In this document: piece after piece, positions 34,868 to 43,950 of the stretch | How the letters are laid out: each line of letters starts with the position of its first letter | Position numbering within the stretch: the first letter of the stretch is position 1 | DNA from: Planctomycetota bacterium | GTDB taxonomy: Bacteria > Planctomycetota > UBA8742 > UBA2392 | Direction: 5' to 3' | Assembly: GCA_019636215.1 (NCBI GenBank) | Contig: JAHBXZ010000009.1 | Span: 145,778 to 209,777 of the forward strand | Length of the DNA: 64,000 nucleotides | The notes under the pieces: generated by a model | The model's database searches: none | What the model saw: only the letters and a program-made list of their open reading frames with translations | Told to the model about the DNA's origin: nothing | Translations under genes and position numbers: made by a program

Positions 34868-35470
34868 CTATCGCTTCATGTACTTCCAGTTGCGGGGTTT
34901 GCCTTCGGCCATCCATTCGATGGCCTGTTTCAGGCGCTTTTCGCGAGTGGCCTGCTGCTTGGCCTCGGTGATCCACTCGATGTATTCGCGCTTGTGGCTG
35001 GGCGGGAAGGCCTCGAACGTCTTGAGCGCGGCCTTGTTCTTTTTCAGTGCGGCCTGCATGTCGGCGGGCATTTTGGGCACGGGCTTGGCGGCTTTCTCGC
35101 GGGGCACCTTCACGCCCTTTTCGTTCAGGGCAACGGCCTCCTTGATGTAGGCGATCAGCACTTTATCGGGCGGCAGGTCTTTCAGGCTGGTCAGGCGGGC
35201 GCCCCACATGCCGCCTTTTTCAGCGGTGTTGAACAGGCCCTGGGGGTCCTTCATCAGCCTGGCCTTCCAGAACCCGAAGCTGGCATGGGCCTTGAAGGCC
35301 GCTATGCCGACGACGGGGCCCTTGTATTCAAAGGCCGGCATGCCCCACTTGATCTTTTCTTCGATCTGTGGGCAGGCCTTGTGAAACAGTTCGCGCAGTT
35401 TGGCCAGGACGGGCTGTGCAAAGGGCGCAGCGCGCTGGATGTAGGCGTCGACTTCGGGCAGTCGGGGCAT
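34868..35470 (-). CDS. DUF1801/YdeI-like protein
   Basis: A 200-residue protein from the ATG complementary to 35468-35470 (GAGGA upstream). Residues about 5-115 are a DUF1801 domain: VDAYIQRAAPFAQPVLAKLREL, EKIKWGMPAFEYKGP, AAFKAHASFGFWK. The C-terminal part (LKTFEAFPPSHKREYIEWITEAKQ, RLKQAIEWMAEGK) matches the YdeI/OmdA-like tail found in proteins annotated as bacteriocin-protection factors. Soluble, cytoplasmic; biochemical role unknown. Confidence 0.9.
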   Translation of the reverse strand: MPRLPEVDAYIQRAAPFAQPVLAKLRELFHKACPQIEEKIKWGMPAFEYKGPVVGIAAFKAHASFGFWKARLMKDPQGLFNTAEKGGMWGARLTSLKDLPPDKVLIAYIKEAVALNEKGVKVPREKAAKPVPKMPADMQAALKKNKAALKTFEAFPPSHKREYIEWITEAKQQATREKRLKQAIEWMAEGKPRNWKYMKR

Positions 35471-35903
35471 GGCATCCTCGGGCGATGATTGTCGGCCAGC
35501 CGATTTGCGGCGCAAGGCGAAAATACGAAGACGCGGGGCCGGTTAACGAAACAGGCCGAAGCGCGCAAGAGGGCCGGAAAGGAGAGCGAAAGCTACCCTC
35601 TCATTCACGCTTCGGCCAAAGCCAGCCGGGCAGAGAGCGCCCGGGAAGTGTTCGGTTTTCTCGGCGGTGTAAAGGCTTCGCGTCCGGGGGGACTGCCACG
35701 CGCACTGACCTGTCTGCCGCATTGGTTAGTGTACCCTAACCTCGCCGATGGTCAACCGGATTTCCGCTTTCCAAGCGGATTGCCAGCCAACCACGTCCGT
35801 CGAGTTTGAAACGTCCGGGCGGGCCGTTCGCTTCCGCCATTTGCGGGATTCCGGGGCCGGACTGGCCCATGCACCCCGGGCGCGGCCCCGGCATAATCAG
35901 GCC
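35471..35903. other. Intergenic region with an 18-bp near-perfect palindrome
   Basis: This 433-base stretch has no convincing gene; the reading frame continues upstream of the TPR gene but its composition (Ser/Arg-rich) is unlike protein. The palindrome at 35724-35741 and a 7-bp hairpin (TCCGCTT/AAGCGGA) near 35770 are the only clear structures. Confidence 0.5.
35724..35741. promoter_or_regulatory. Near-perfect 18-bp palindrome, candidate operator
   Basis: GGTTAGTGTACCCTAACC reads the same on both strands except for one mismatched pair. It lies about 165 bases before the TPR gene. Its size and symmetry suit a dimeric repressor. Confidence 0.4.
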
Positions 35904-37874
35904 GTGAACGCAGAAACCGTCTACCTTTTCCGCCACGCGATTCTGCGCGACGCGGCCTATGCGCTGCAGCCGCCCAGCGAGCGCACGGGCCTGCACGCCA
36001 ACGCGCTGGAAATCCTGGCGCAGGAGCCCGACGCCGGCACGGCGCTGGCCGCAGACATTGCCGACCACGCGCGCGAGGCCCGCGACAACGCGCTCGAGCT
36101 GCAATACCTGGTGCTGGCCGCCGACCACGCGGCGCGGGTGTACGACCTGGATTCCGAGGCCCGGCTGTGCCTGCGCGCCGCGGCCAACGCGGCTTGCAGC
36201 CCGCGCCAGGTCGCGGAACTGGAATTGCGTGCCGCAGGTGCGCTGTTTTCGAGGGGCCGGCTGGCCGAATCCGGGCCGGTGCTGGAACGCGCGGTGGCTG
36301 CTGCACAGGGCTGCCGCAACGAAGGGCTGGAGCTTGCCGCCCGTCTGCGCCAGTGCGACCTGTGGCAGCGTACCAACCGCAAGACCGAGGCCCTGGAGGC
36401 AATTCCGGCGCTGGTGGAAAGGGCGCGCGCACTGGATGACAAGCGGCTGCTGGTGTCGGCCGAACTGGCGCTGGACGACCTGCACACACACCGTGGCGAG
36501 TCTGCCCAGTCCGCGCAGGCGCTGCAACGCGCACTGGAGCTCGCCCGCGCACTGCACGACGCGGCGATGCAGGCCAAGGTGACTTCGGCCCTGGCCTACC
36601 GCCTGCACCGCAACGGCCAGACGGCCGAGGGCGAAGCCCTGGCCCGAAACGCACTGGCGCTGAAGACGGACGACGTGATCGCCCGCGCCACACTGTTGAA
36701 CAGCATCGGCGTCATCTGCGTGGAGACCAGCCGGCTGGACGAGGCCGAAGCGGCCTACCGCGAAGGTGTTGCGCTGGCCGCGCAGTCCGGGCGGCGCATG
36801 ACCGAGGCGGGCATGCTGGCGAACCTGGGCAACCTGGACTACTACTTTCGCGGCAACCTTGACAGCGCGGCGCGGCAGTACGCCAAGGCCCGCGACGTGC
36901 ACCTGGAAGCAGGCGACATCGAATCGGCGGCGAGAAACGCCCGAATGGCGGGCCTGACAGACTTTGCCTCGGGCCGGCGCGCTGCCGCAGCAAGCCACTT
37001 TCAGACGGCCATTCAGCTGGCCCGCACGGCGGGCAACACCTATGACCATCTGGACTCCCGGCGGTTCCTGGCGCTGTGCCTGCAGGAAACCCGGCCGGGC
37101 CACGACGCGCTGCCCGAACTGCTGGATGTGGCCTTGCAGTCGGTGACAAGCGGTTACGTGCGCACCGCCATACTTTCGATGTGCGATGTCGCCCGCCGCC
37201 TGTTGGCTGCCGGCAGGCCGGTGGCAGCCGCGCGTGCGCACAGTTTTGCCGTGAAGCTGGCAATTGACGGCCAGGACTTTGCCGGAGTAGGGCCGTTGCG
37301 GCTGCTTGCCCAGGTGCTGGGCCTGCAAGACCTGCCCGAAGCCATTCGCACGGCACTGGCGCGTGGCATGCCCGCCCGCGACACCCCGCACCATTACATC
37401 AACTTGACCCTGTGGCCGGACCTCAGCCGCCTGCTGCTGCACCTGCATGGCGTGGACGGCGCGGCTCACCTGGGCCGGGCCGACACGAGTGCAGGGCAGG
37501 AATGCCAGGCCATCCTGGACCGGATGCGCGAGCTGGCACTGCGCGCCCGGGCCTATCACACGGTTACGGTCACGCTGGGGGAGGCACAAATCGCCATGGC
37601 TGAATCGGCCGCGGCCATGGCGGAATCCCGGCCGGCCATGCTGTTCCGCGGCGCTCTGGTGGCAAGCATGACCCCGCAATGCCTGGCGGCGCTGGGCCAG
37701 CAGATGCGCGCACAATCACCCCAGGAGTTTCTGGCCCTGCAGCGGGCCAACCCCGGGCTCGCCACGCGACTGGATGGGCCTGCGCCGGGCTGGGCAGATG
37801 CCGATCTGCCGGATCAGCCATTGGATGCCATGGAAGCGGCCTTGCAGTCTGCCCAGCCCCGGCGCGACAACTGA
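35904..37874 (+). CDS. TPR-repeat protein resembling the C-terminus of STAND/AAA regulators
   Basis: A 656-residue protein from GTG 35904. It begins with ETVYLFRHAILRDAAYALQP, the segment that in MalT-like or adenylate-cyclase-associated STAND ATPases directly follows the NTPase module. Helical TPR repeats follow (for example AALLNSIGVICVETSRLDEAEAAYREGVALA, quoted in part as SIGVICVETSRLDEAEAAY, and NLGNLDYYFRGNLDSAARQY). There is no P-loop, no output domain and no signal peptide. It may be a protein-interaction scaffold or the remnant of a larger regulator. The frame is open for 52 more codons upstream but looks non-coding. Confidence 0.8.
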   Translation: MNAETVYLFRHAILRDAAYALQPPSERTGLHANALEILAQEPDAGTALAADIADHAREARDNALELQYLVLAADHAARVYDLDSEARLCLRAAANAACSPRQVAELELRAAGALFSRGRLAESGPVLERAVAAAQGCRNEGLELAARLRQCDLWQRTNRKTEALEAIPALVERARALDDKRLLVSAELALDDLHTHRGESAQSAQALQRALELARALHDAAMQAKVTSALAYRLHRNGQTAEGEALARNALALKTDDVIARATLLNSIGVICVETSRLDEAEAAYREGVALAAQSGRRMTEAGMLANLGNLDYYFRGNLDSAARQYAKARDVHLEAGDIESAARNARMAGLTDFASGRRAAAASHFQTAIQLARTAGNTYDHLDSRRFLALCLQETRPGHDALPELLDVALQSVTSGYVRTAILSMCDVARRLLAAGRPVAAARAHSFAVKLAIDGQDFAGVGPLRLLAQVLGLQDLPEAIRTALARGMPARDTPHHYINLTLWPDLSRLLLHLHGVDGAAHLGRADTSAGQECQAILDRMRELALRARAYHTVTVTLGEAQIAMAESAAAMAESRPAMLFRGALVASMTPQCLAALGQQMRAQSPQEFLALQRANPGLATRLDGPAPGWADADLPDQPLDAMEAALQSAQPRRDN

Positions 37875-37977
37875 CACACCTGGGATTCGACGCTGCCTCT
37901 TGCCCGCCACCCGCACCATCAAGCTATATTGGGCTCAGCACGGCGCGGCCGTGCTTTCCTTTTGAAGGCGGGTACCC

Positions 37978-39951
37978 ATGCCGTTGCCAACCCAGATCAA
38001 ACTCACGCCAGGCAAGCGCGTGCTGTTTTTGACCAAAGACCTTGAGCTGATCCGCAAGCAGCTTTACGAGGGTCTCAACCTGCGCATGGCCGACCTCACA
38101 GTGGCCGACCTGCTGGACGACATCAACACTGACACCATGACCCCCAACTGGGTCTGCTTTGACTACCGGCCCGAAGACCTGGCCCGCAACGCTTATGCCG
38201 GCCTGGTGGACGCCAAGGGCGAGCGCGTGTTCGCGCAGGACGCGCTGATCAAGGGCAACTTCGAAGTGATCGTTTCCGGCCAGCGCAAGGGCACGGGCAG
38301 CTCGCGCGAAACGGCACCGCAGGCTGAAAAATGGGGCGGCATCCGCATTGTGATTGCGGCCAGCTTCGCGCCGATCCACGAACGCAATAACATCAACCTT
38401 GGGCAGATCATGGGCACGCACGAGCAGCTCGCGCGCCTGCAGGCCGGGGAATCCATTGCCCTGTCGGAGTTCACCAAGCAGTACGACCCGGTCACCCGCG
38501 TGATCCTGGAAAACGGCGGGCTGTTCGAGTTCTCCAAACTGGTGAAACAGGGCAAGCTGGACCTGCCCAAGCTGCGCAACAGCAAGCGGCCCATGACCAT
38601 GGCCGAAAAACTGATTGCCAGCCACCTTGTGCCCGGCCAGGGCGAGCCGTACGTCAAGCCGGGCGACCCGGTGATGGTGAATGTCGATGCCGGTTACAGC
38701 CACGAGTACACCACGGCACAGGTGCACTACTTTCTCGAGAGCGAATACGGCAAGGACTACAAAGTCCAGAACGCGCAGAAATTCGCCGTGTTCGAAGACC
38801 ACCTGCTGTACGCCAAGGGCGTTTCGCGCTTCGCCAAGTTCGCAGACAAGATCAACACGCTGGTCTCCATGCAGAATCACTTCCAGAAGCACGCCGGCGT
38901 GCGCGACTACAGCGCGCGCAACGGCGTAAGCCCCGGCATCTGCCACCAGGTTGCCCGCGAACACTTCATTGACCCGGGCGACTTCGTGCAGGCCACGGAC
39001 AGCCACACCTGCATGGGCGGCGTGAGCAACAGCCTGGCCTACGGCGTGGGCGCAACCGAGTACGCGGGCCTGATCTACAGCGGCTTCACCTTTGTCCAAG
39101 TTCCCGAAAGCATCCGGTTTAACCTGCACGGCAAGCTGCAACCCGGCGTCACGGCCAAGGACGTGATGCTGCACATTCTCGACAACCACGCCAAGCGCGA
39201 AGAAACCCTGAACCGCGTGATGGAGTTCGGCGGCCCCGGCCTTGCAAGCGTGTCGATGGATGAACGCGCGACCCTGTGCAACATGGCCACCGAATGCAGC
39301 GCCAAATCGGGCATCTGCGAGGCCGACGACATCCTGTGGCAGTGGATGAAAGACGTGCGCAAGCTGAGTGATGCGCGCATTGCCGAACTCAAGCAGCGCG
39401 CTGTGGGCCCCGACGCCGGCGCCAAGTACGACGGCGGCGTGTTTGAAATTGACCTGGGCGCGATCAGACCCATGGTCGCCGAGCCCGGCGACCCGACCTA
39501 CGGCAAGCTGATTGAGAACCTGGGCGAGGTAAAGATCAACATCGCCTACGGTGGAAGCTGCACCGCGGGCAAGCCCGAGGATTTTGACTACTACGCCAGT
39601 GTGGTGAAAGAAGCCACCGACGCCGGCCTGAAGGTGGCCAGCGGCGTGAAGATGTTCATTCAATACGGCAGCGAAGACGTGAAGAAGTACGCAGAACAAA
39701 AGGGCTACCCGGCACTGTTTGCCAAGGCCGGCATTGAGGTGATCAACCCCGGCTGTGGCGCCTGCATCGGCTGCGGCCCCGGCGTAAGCGAAACCAAAGA
39801 AGAAGTCACGGTCAGCGCCATCAATCGCAACTTCCCCGGCCGCAGCGGCCCAGGCAAGCTGTACCTGGCCAGCCCCCTGACCGTAGCCGCCAGCGCGTTT
39901 GCCGGCCATATCACCAGCTACCGCAAAGGCATGTTCAAGAAGGTCGGGTAA
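37978..39951 (+). CDS. Aconitase-family hydratase with N-terminal swivel domain
   Basis: A 657-residue Fe-S hydro-lyase. The small swivel domain comes first (residues about 35-170: LLDDINTDTMTPNW, SGQRKGTGSSRETAPQAEKWGG), followed by the large catalytic domain. The latter holds ATDSHTCMGGVSN and cluster cysteines Cys528 (GGSCTAG), Cys593 and Cys596 (PGCGACIGCGPG). The order is that of AcnB without its N-terminal HEAT-like domain and the reverse of AcnA or homoaconitase. It could act on citrate, isopropylmalate or a related hydroxyacid; sequence alone does not decide. No leu or TCA genes are adjacent. A four-hairpin repeat element begins eight bases after the stop. Confidence 0.9.
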   Translation: MPLPTQIKLTPGKRVLFLTKDLELIRKQLYEGLNLRMADLTVADLLDDINTDTMTPNWVCFDYRPEDLARNAYAGLVDAKGERVFAQDALIKGNFEVIVSGQRKGTGSSRETAPQAEKWGGIRIVIAASFAPIHERNNINLGQIMGTHEQLARLQAGESIALSEFTKQYDPVTRVILENGGLFEFSKLVKQGKLDLPKLRNSKRPMTMAEKLIASHLVPGQGEPYVKPGDPVMVNVDAGYSHEYTTAQVHYFLESEYGKDYKVQNAQKFAVFEDHLLYAKGVSRFAKFADKINTLVSMQNHFQKHAGVRDYSARNGVSPGICHQVAREHFIDPGDFVQATDSHTCMGGVSNSLAYGVGATEYAGLIYSGFTFVQVPESIRFNLHGKLQPGVTAKDVMLHILDNHAKREETLNRVMEFGGPGLASVSMDERATLCNMATECSAKSGICEADDILWQWMKDVRKLSDARIAELKQRAVGPDAGAKYDGGVFEIDLGAIRPMVAEPGDPTYGKLIENLGEVKINIAYGGSCTAGKPEDFDYYASVVKEATDAGLKVASGVKMFIQYGSEDVKKYAEQKGYPALFAKAGIEVINPGCGACIGCGPGVSETKEEVTVSAINRNFPGRSGPGKLYLASPLTVAASAFAGHITSYRKGMFKKVG

Positions 39952-39958
39952 CAGGGAA

Positions 39959-40055
39959 GTGGCATCGGCGTCCCGCCGATGCGTTTCCATGGCCGTCCCG
40001 GCCATGGCCATTGCCGTGACGCCAATGGTACCCATCGCCGGGACGGCGATGCCAC
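39959..40055. repeat. Four-hairpin intergenic element, copy A
   Basis: A 97-bp element bounded by GTGGCATCGGCGTCC and its near-exact inverse GGACGGCGATGCCAC. It is made of consecutive hairpins: CATCGGCG-TCC-CGCCGATG, CCATGGCCG-TCC-CGGCCATGG, an imperfect CCATTG...CAATGG, and CATCGCCG-GGA-CGGCGATG. It lies between converging genes (aconitase and FdhE-like). Two more copies are at 47597 and 61827. Confidence 0.85.
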
Positions 40056-40073
40056 GCGCGAAGACAGTGCGCC

Positions 40074-40811
40074 CTACGCTTGTTCCAGCAACCTTATCAG
40101 CTCAATCATTGGCCCGGTGTGGAACGCCGGCTTGAACAATGGCTTGTCGAACTCGACCAGCCTTTGGCCAGTCCTGCTGTGATACACGCGCCTTGCGCCC
40201 TGTGCCTGCGGGCCTTCGCTGGTCTGCCACAGGCCGCTTTCAAACCCGGCCTGCCATGTCGTCTCGCAGATTGCGCACTTGGCCTGCCTGCCCTGCCTGG
40301 CCCAGGGCGGGCCGCCGCAGATCGGGCACTCGGGCGCGCCCTTGGGCGTTTCAATGTGGCGGGTGAATGCCCGGGCTACGGCTTCACACAGGGGTTTCAG
40401 GGCGACCCACAGCGTCGCGGCCAGCAGCGCCGGGTCAAGCCTGTGTTTGCGCGCAATGGCGGCAAGTTGGGTCTGGCCTTGCGGGTGCCACAGGGCGCGG
40501 GTGGCGGCGCTGACGTCCAGGCCGTCGCGGCGGGCGTGCAAAATGGCGCGCAGGGGTTTTCCCTGCTCGGGAAAATCGGCAATCAGTTGCAGCAGAAACA
40601 GCGACAGGTAGTCGCCAACCAGCGGCGAATCGGCGCAGGCCGCGGCCATATCAAGCAGGGGCCCGGCCCCTGCCCCGGCAGGCAACTTCACCAGCGCGCC
40701 GCGGCTTTGTTCGATCACCTGGCGTTGCGCGCGCCGCAGCTTCAGCAGGGCGGCCATGCCGCGCCGCGACAGGCCGGAATCCCCGGCTGTCAGGCTGATG
40801 ACCAGGGCCAC
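40074..40811 (-). CDS. FdhE-like zinc-ribbon protein
   Basis: A 245-residue protein if it starts at GTG (complement of 40809-40811), five bases after the lysA stop; an earlier in-frame GTG at 40856 would overlap lysA. The N-terminal 150 residues are helical. The C-terminal domain carries CPICGG and CAICETTW, a four-cysteine zinc ribbon, and the layout resembles FdhE, the accessory protein of formate dehydrogenase assembly. FdhE normally has two such sites and only one is clear here. No formate dehydrogenase gene is present, so the role is uncertain. Downstream of lysA on the same strand. Confidence 0.6.
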   Translation of the reverse strand: MALVISLTAGDSGLSRRGMAALLKLRRAQRQVIEQSRGALVKLPAGAGAGPLLDMAAACADSPLVGDYLSLFLLQLIADFPEQGKPLRAILHARRDGLDVSAATRALWHPQGQTQLAAIARKHRLDPALLAATLWVALKPLCEAVARAFTRHIETPKGAPECPICGGPPWARQGRQAKCAICETTWQAGFESGLWQTSEGPQAQGARRVYHSRTGQRLVEFDKPLFKPAFHTGPMIELIRLLEQA

Positions 40812-40815
40812 GTCA

Positions 40816-42141
40816 TCAACCCTTGAAGACTTCGCGCGGCGTAAGGCGTTCGCCACGGATCAGGTCCTCTACGGTTTCGCGGTCGCGGGCAACCCAGTAG
40901 TCGTGGCCGTTTACAATCACCTCGGCGCCGCGGCCCCGGGTGTTGTAGTTGCTGGCCATGGTCGCGCCGTAGGCCCCGGCGCTGAACACGGCCACCAGTT
41001 CGCCCTCGGCCATTTTGGGCAGCTTGCGCCCCAGGGCAAAGTAATCGCCGCTTTCGCAGATCGGGCCCACCACGTCATAGGTCTGCGCGTCCTTGCCCAG
41101 GTTGGCGTCGGTCAGGGGCGAATCCGCGCCCATCACGCTGCCGTCCTTCAGCCCCTGCTGCTTGACCGGCCAGATCTTGTGAAAGGCCTGGTAGATCGTG
41201 GGGCGGATCAGGTCATTCATGGCGCCGTCGACAATCAAAAAGTCCTTTTCGGCGCTCTTCTTCACGTAGATCACCTGGGTCAGCATCACGCCGCCGTTGC
41301 CGCTTATGAAGCGGCCGGGCTCTGAAACCATCTTCAGGCCGCTTTGCTGGATCTTGGGCAGCATGACCTTGGCAAACTCGGTGATGTCAACGCCCTGGCC
41401 CACGTCGTAGGCAATGCCATAGCCGCCACCGACGTTCAGGTACTCCAGCGGGAAATCCATTTTCTTGCAGCGCTCAATGAACGGCAGCACGCGGTCGATG
41501 GCCTCGCCGTGGCGGTCGTTTTTCAGGATCTGGCTGCCGATGTGGATGTGAATGCCCTTGAGCCGCAGGTTCTTGAGCTCGCGGATGCGCTTGAGGCAGT
41601 CCTCGGCGCGCTTGAGGTCAATGCCGAACTTGTTTTCGGACTTGCCGGTGCTGATGTACTTGTGGGTCTGCGGGTCAACGTCGGGGTTGATGCGCAGGGC
41701 AATCGGGGCCTCGACCTTGCGGCGGGCGGCGATCTTGGAGATCAACTCGAGTTCGCTTTCGCTCTCGACGTTGAACATCAATATGCCCTGCTCAAGCGCG
41801 TATTCGATTTCCTCGGCCTGCTTGCCCACGCCGGCGAACACAATCTTGCCGGGTTCGGCCCCCGCGCGCAGGGCGCGGTAGATCTCGCCCTTGCTTACGG
41901 TGTCAAAGCCCGCGCCGGCCAGCGCCATGGCGCGCAGCAGCCCGAGGTTGCTGTTGGATTTTACGGCATAGCACACCAGCGGCTGCACGTCGCGAAATGC
42001 GTCCTTGATCGCCTGCACCTGCCGCACGAAGTGGTCCTGGCTGTAGATGTAGCAGGGCGTGCCGACTTTCTGGGCGATCTTGCTTACCGGGATCGACTCG
42101 CAGTACAGCTCGCCGCCCTTGTAGTGGAATGCTTCGGTCAT
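40816..42141 (-). CDS. lysA: Diaminopimelate decarboxylase
   Basis: A 441-residue fold-III PLP enzyme. The PLP lysine is Lys61 (CYAVKSNSN), GIHIHIGSQI is the phosphate-side histidine motif, EPGRFIS is the glycine-rich segment, and CESGDYFALGR supplies the active-site Cys and Glu from the partner subunit; SAGAYGATMASNYN is near the C-terminus. It decarboxylates meso-diaminopimelate to lysine. Its presence fits a bacterium that makes its own lysine. GAAGAC...AGGAC precedes the ATG only weakly. Divergent from bshA. Confidence 0.97.
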   Translation of the reverse strand: MTEAFHYKGGELYCESIPVSKIAQKVGTPCYIYSQDHFVRQVQAIKDAFRDVQPLVCYAVKSNSNLGLLRAMALAGAGFDTVSKGEIYRALRAGAEPGKIVFAGVGKQAEEIEYALEQGILMFNVESESELELISKIAARRKVEAPIALRINPDVDPQTHKYISTGKSENKFGIDLKRAEDCLKRIRELKNLRLKGIHIHIGSQILKNDRHGEAIDRVLPFIERCKKMDFPLEYLNVGGGYGIAYDVGQGVDITEFAKVMLPKIQQSGLKMVSEPGRFISGNGGVMLTQVIYVKKSAEKDFLIVDGAMNDLIRPTIYQAFHKIWPVKQQGLKDGSVMGADSPLTDANLGKDAQTYDVVGPICESGDYFALGRKLPKMAEGELVAVFSAGAYGATMASNYNTRGRGAEVIVNGHDYWVARDRETVEDLIRGERLTPREVFKG

Positions 42142-42273
42142 GGGTGTCCTCGATGGGGCGCAAAGGGTAGCAGCAGCGGGCCGATTTGGAATCTACCGCA
42201 ACATTGGCCCGCCCCGGGCTGTCCGCCCGGCCCGCCGGGAATAGGCTGTGGGGCCCTGCTGTTCTGGCTGACC

Positions 42274-43410
42274 ATGAAGATCGGCATTGTCTGTTACCCA
42301 ACCCACGGCGGCTCGGGCGTTGTCGCCACCGAGCTTGGCGCCGCGCTGGCCGAAAACGGCCACTCGGTGCACATCATCAGCTATGCCATCCCGTTCCGGT
42401 TTGAGCCCTTCCGCCGCAATCTGACCTACCACGAAGTCGAGGTCACGGCCTACCCGCTGTTTCGGTACCCGCCCTACGACCTGGCGCTGGCGGGCACGAT
42501 CATGGACGTGGCCAGCCAGCACGGGCTGGACATCATTCACGCGCACTACGCGATCCCGCATGCGATCAGCGGCTTTCTGGCCAAGCAGATGCTGAACGGC
42601 GCGGGCACGGGCATCAAGCTGGTCACAACCCTGCACGGCACCGACATCACGATCATCGGCCAGCAGCGGGTGTTCCAGCGCGTGACGAAGTTCGGCATCC
42701 GCCAGAGCGACGGCGTGACCAGCGTAAGCCACGAGCTCAAGCAGCGCGTGATCGAAACCATCGACTGCGGCGCCAAGGACATTGAGGTGATTCCCAACTT
42801 CATTGACACCCAGCGCTTTCGCCCCGATTGCTGCCCCGACAAGCGCGCCCACATGGCCGCGCCCGACGAACGCATTGTCATGCACGTCAGCAACTTCCGC
42901 GAGGTCAAGCGGCCCCGCGACGTGCTGCGCATCTTTGCCGCGGCCACACAGGGCATGCCCGCGCGGCTGGTGCTGATCGGCGACGGCCCCGAACTGGGCG
43001 CCTGCAAGGACCTGGCCGCCGAGCTGGGCATATCGGCGCGCTGCAACTTTGTGGGTACCTACGACGCGATCTGGGAACTGCTGCCCCAGGCCGACGCCTT
43101 TATCCTGCCCAGCGACTACGAAAGTTTCGGCCTGAGCGCGCTGGAGGCCATGGCCTGCGGCGTGCCCGTGGTGTGCAGCAACACCGGCGGCCTGCCCGAG
43201 GTTGTCGAACATGGCAAAAGCGGGTTTCTGCACACGCCCGGCGATGTTGCATCCATGTCCGGGTCACTGCGCCGGCTGCTGACCGAAAACGACCTGCGCA
43301 AACAGATGGGGGCCAGCGCGCGGCAGAGGGCAGAGACCAGCTTCCGGCAGGAGAAACTGCTGCCGGTGTGGGAAGCCTATTACGAACGGATCCTGAGCCA
43401 GCCGTCGTGA
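42274..43410 (+). CDS. bshA: N-acetyl-alpha-D-glucosaminyl L-malate synthase (bacillithiol)
   Basis: A 378-residue GT4 glycosyltransferase from the ATG at 42274. The N-terminal KIGIVCYPTHGGSGVVATEL is diagnostic of BshA, as are GHSVHIISYAIPFRF, IIHAHYAIPHA and LVTTLHGTDITI. The C-terminal sugar-nucleotide site is ALEAMACGVPVVCSNTGGLPE. It joins UDP-GlcNAc to L-malate, the first step of bacillithiol synthesis. bshB and bshC are not in the window. The gene implies bacillithiol as low-molecular-weight thiol in this organism; the peroxiredoxin at 21.4 kb could be related functionally but that is speculation. Confidence 0.93.
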   Translation: MKIGIVCYPTHGGSGVVATELGAALAENGHSVHIISYAIPFRFEPFRRNLTYHEVEVTAYPLFRYPPYDLALAGTIMDVASQHGLDIIHAHYAIPHAISGFLAKQMLNGAGTGIKLVTTLHGTDITIIGQQRVFQRVTKFGIRQSDGVTSVSHELKQRVIETIDCGAKDIEVIPNFIDTQRFRPDCCPDKRAHMAAPDERIVMHVSNFREVKRPRDVLRIFAAATQGMPARLVLIGDGPELGACKDLAAELGISARCNFVGTYDAIWELLPQADAFILPSDYESFGLSALEAMACGVPVVCSNTGGLPEVVEHGKSGFLHTPGDVASMSGSLRRLLTENDLRKQMGASARQRAETSFRQEKLLPVWEAYYERILSQPS

Positions 43411-43419
43411 CCGGCGGCG

Positions 43420-43926
43420 CTACTGGCGCTGCTCGTCCATCTCGCGCACTTCCTTGACCAGCGCGGCCACAAAGGGCGCAAACCGCGCCTCGTTCTCTTT
43501 GTCGTGCTGCATCAGGGCCATGTGGGCATCGCGGATCAGCAGCGTGCGGCGGCGTTTGTCCTGCCAGCCCTCGCGCAGGGCCTCCAGCTTGCATTCCGGG
43601 AACCTCACCGGGTCAGGCCGCACATACAGGATCTTGGGCAGGCCCAGGCTGGTCATGGCGCGCATGGATGCGGGGGTGGCATTGACCACCGAAACAGCTA
43701 CCGGGCCGTCGGCCAGCTCCATGCCCAGAAAACCCATCAGTGTGCCCATGAAGGTGCTGTCCAGGCCGGTGCAGGGCCCCAGGTCTACAATCAGGGCGCG
43801 CAGGCCTTCCTCGAAGGCTTTTTCGCAGTATTCGCGCATCGGGCCGGCGTTGTTGAAATTGCCAAGTCCGGTCACGCGCACGTACACGGCGTCTTTGGTT
43901 CGGGCGGCTTCGATGTTCCCGGCCAT
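43420..43926 (-). CDS. STAS-domain (SpoIIAA-like) anti-sigma factor antagonist
   Basis: A 168-residue protein. Residues about 8-105 form a STAS domain with the phosphorylatable serine in GLDSTFMGTLMGF (Ser57), the position used by SpoIIAA/RsbV-type proteins for control by serine kinases. The C-terminal 60 residues (KLEALREGWQDKRRRTLLIRD) are an added helical tail. No anti-sigma kinase gene is adjacent. It lies 24 bases downstream of the tRNA-binding protein gene on the same strand, so they are probably co-transcribed, and it converges with bshA. Confidence 0.88.
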   Translation of the reverse strand: MAGNIEAARTKDAVYVRVTGLGNFNNAGPMREYCEKAFEEGLRALIVDLGPCTGLDSTFMGTLMGFLGMELADGPVAVSVVNATPASMRAMTSLGLPKILYVRPDPVRFPECKLEALREGWQDKRRRTLLIRDAHMALMQHDKENEARFAPFVAALVKEVREMDEQRQ

Positions 43927-43950
43927 GTGTACGTCCGTCGGGCCTGGCGC

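Noticed and set aside
35736..37715. 659-codon minus-strand frame opposite the TPR gene
   Set aside because: No ribosome site and no recognisable motif; the plus strand reads as a clear TPR protein with good codon usage, so this is a GC-rich shadow.
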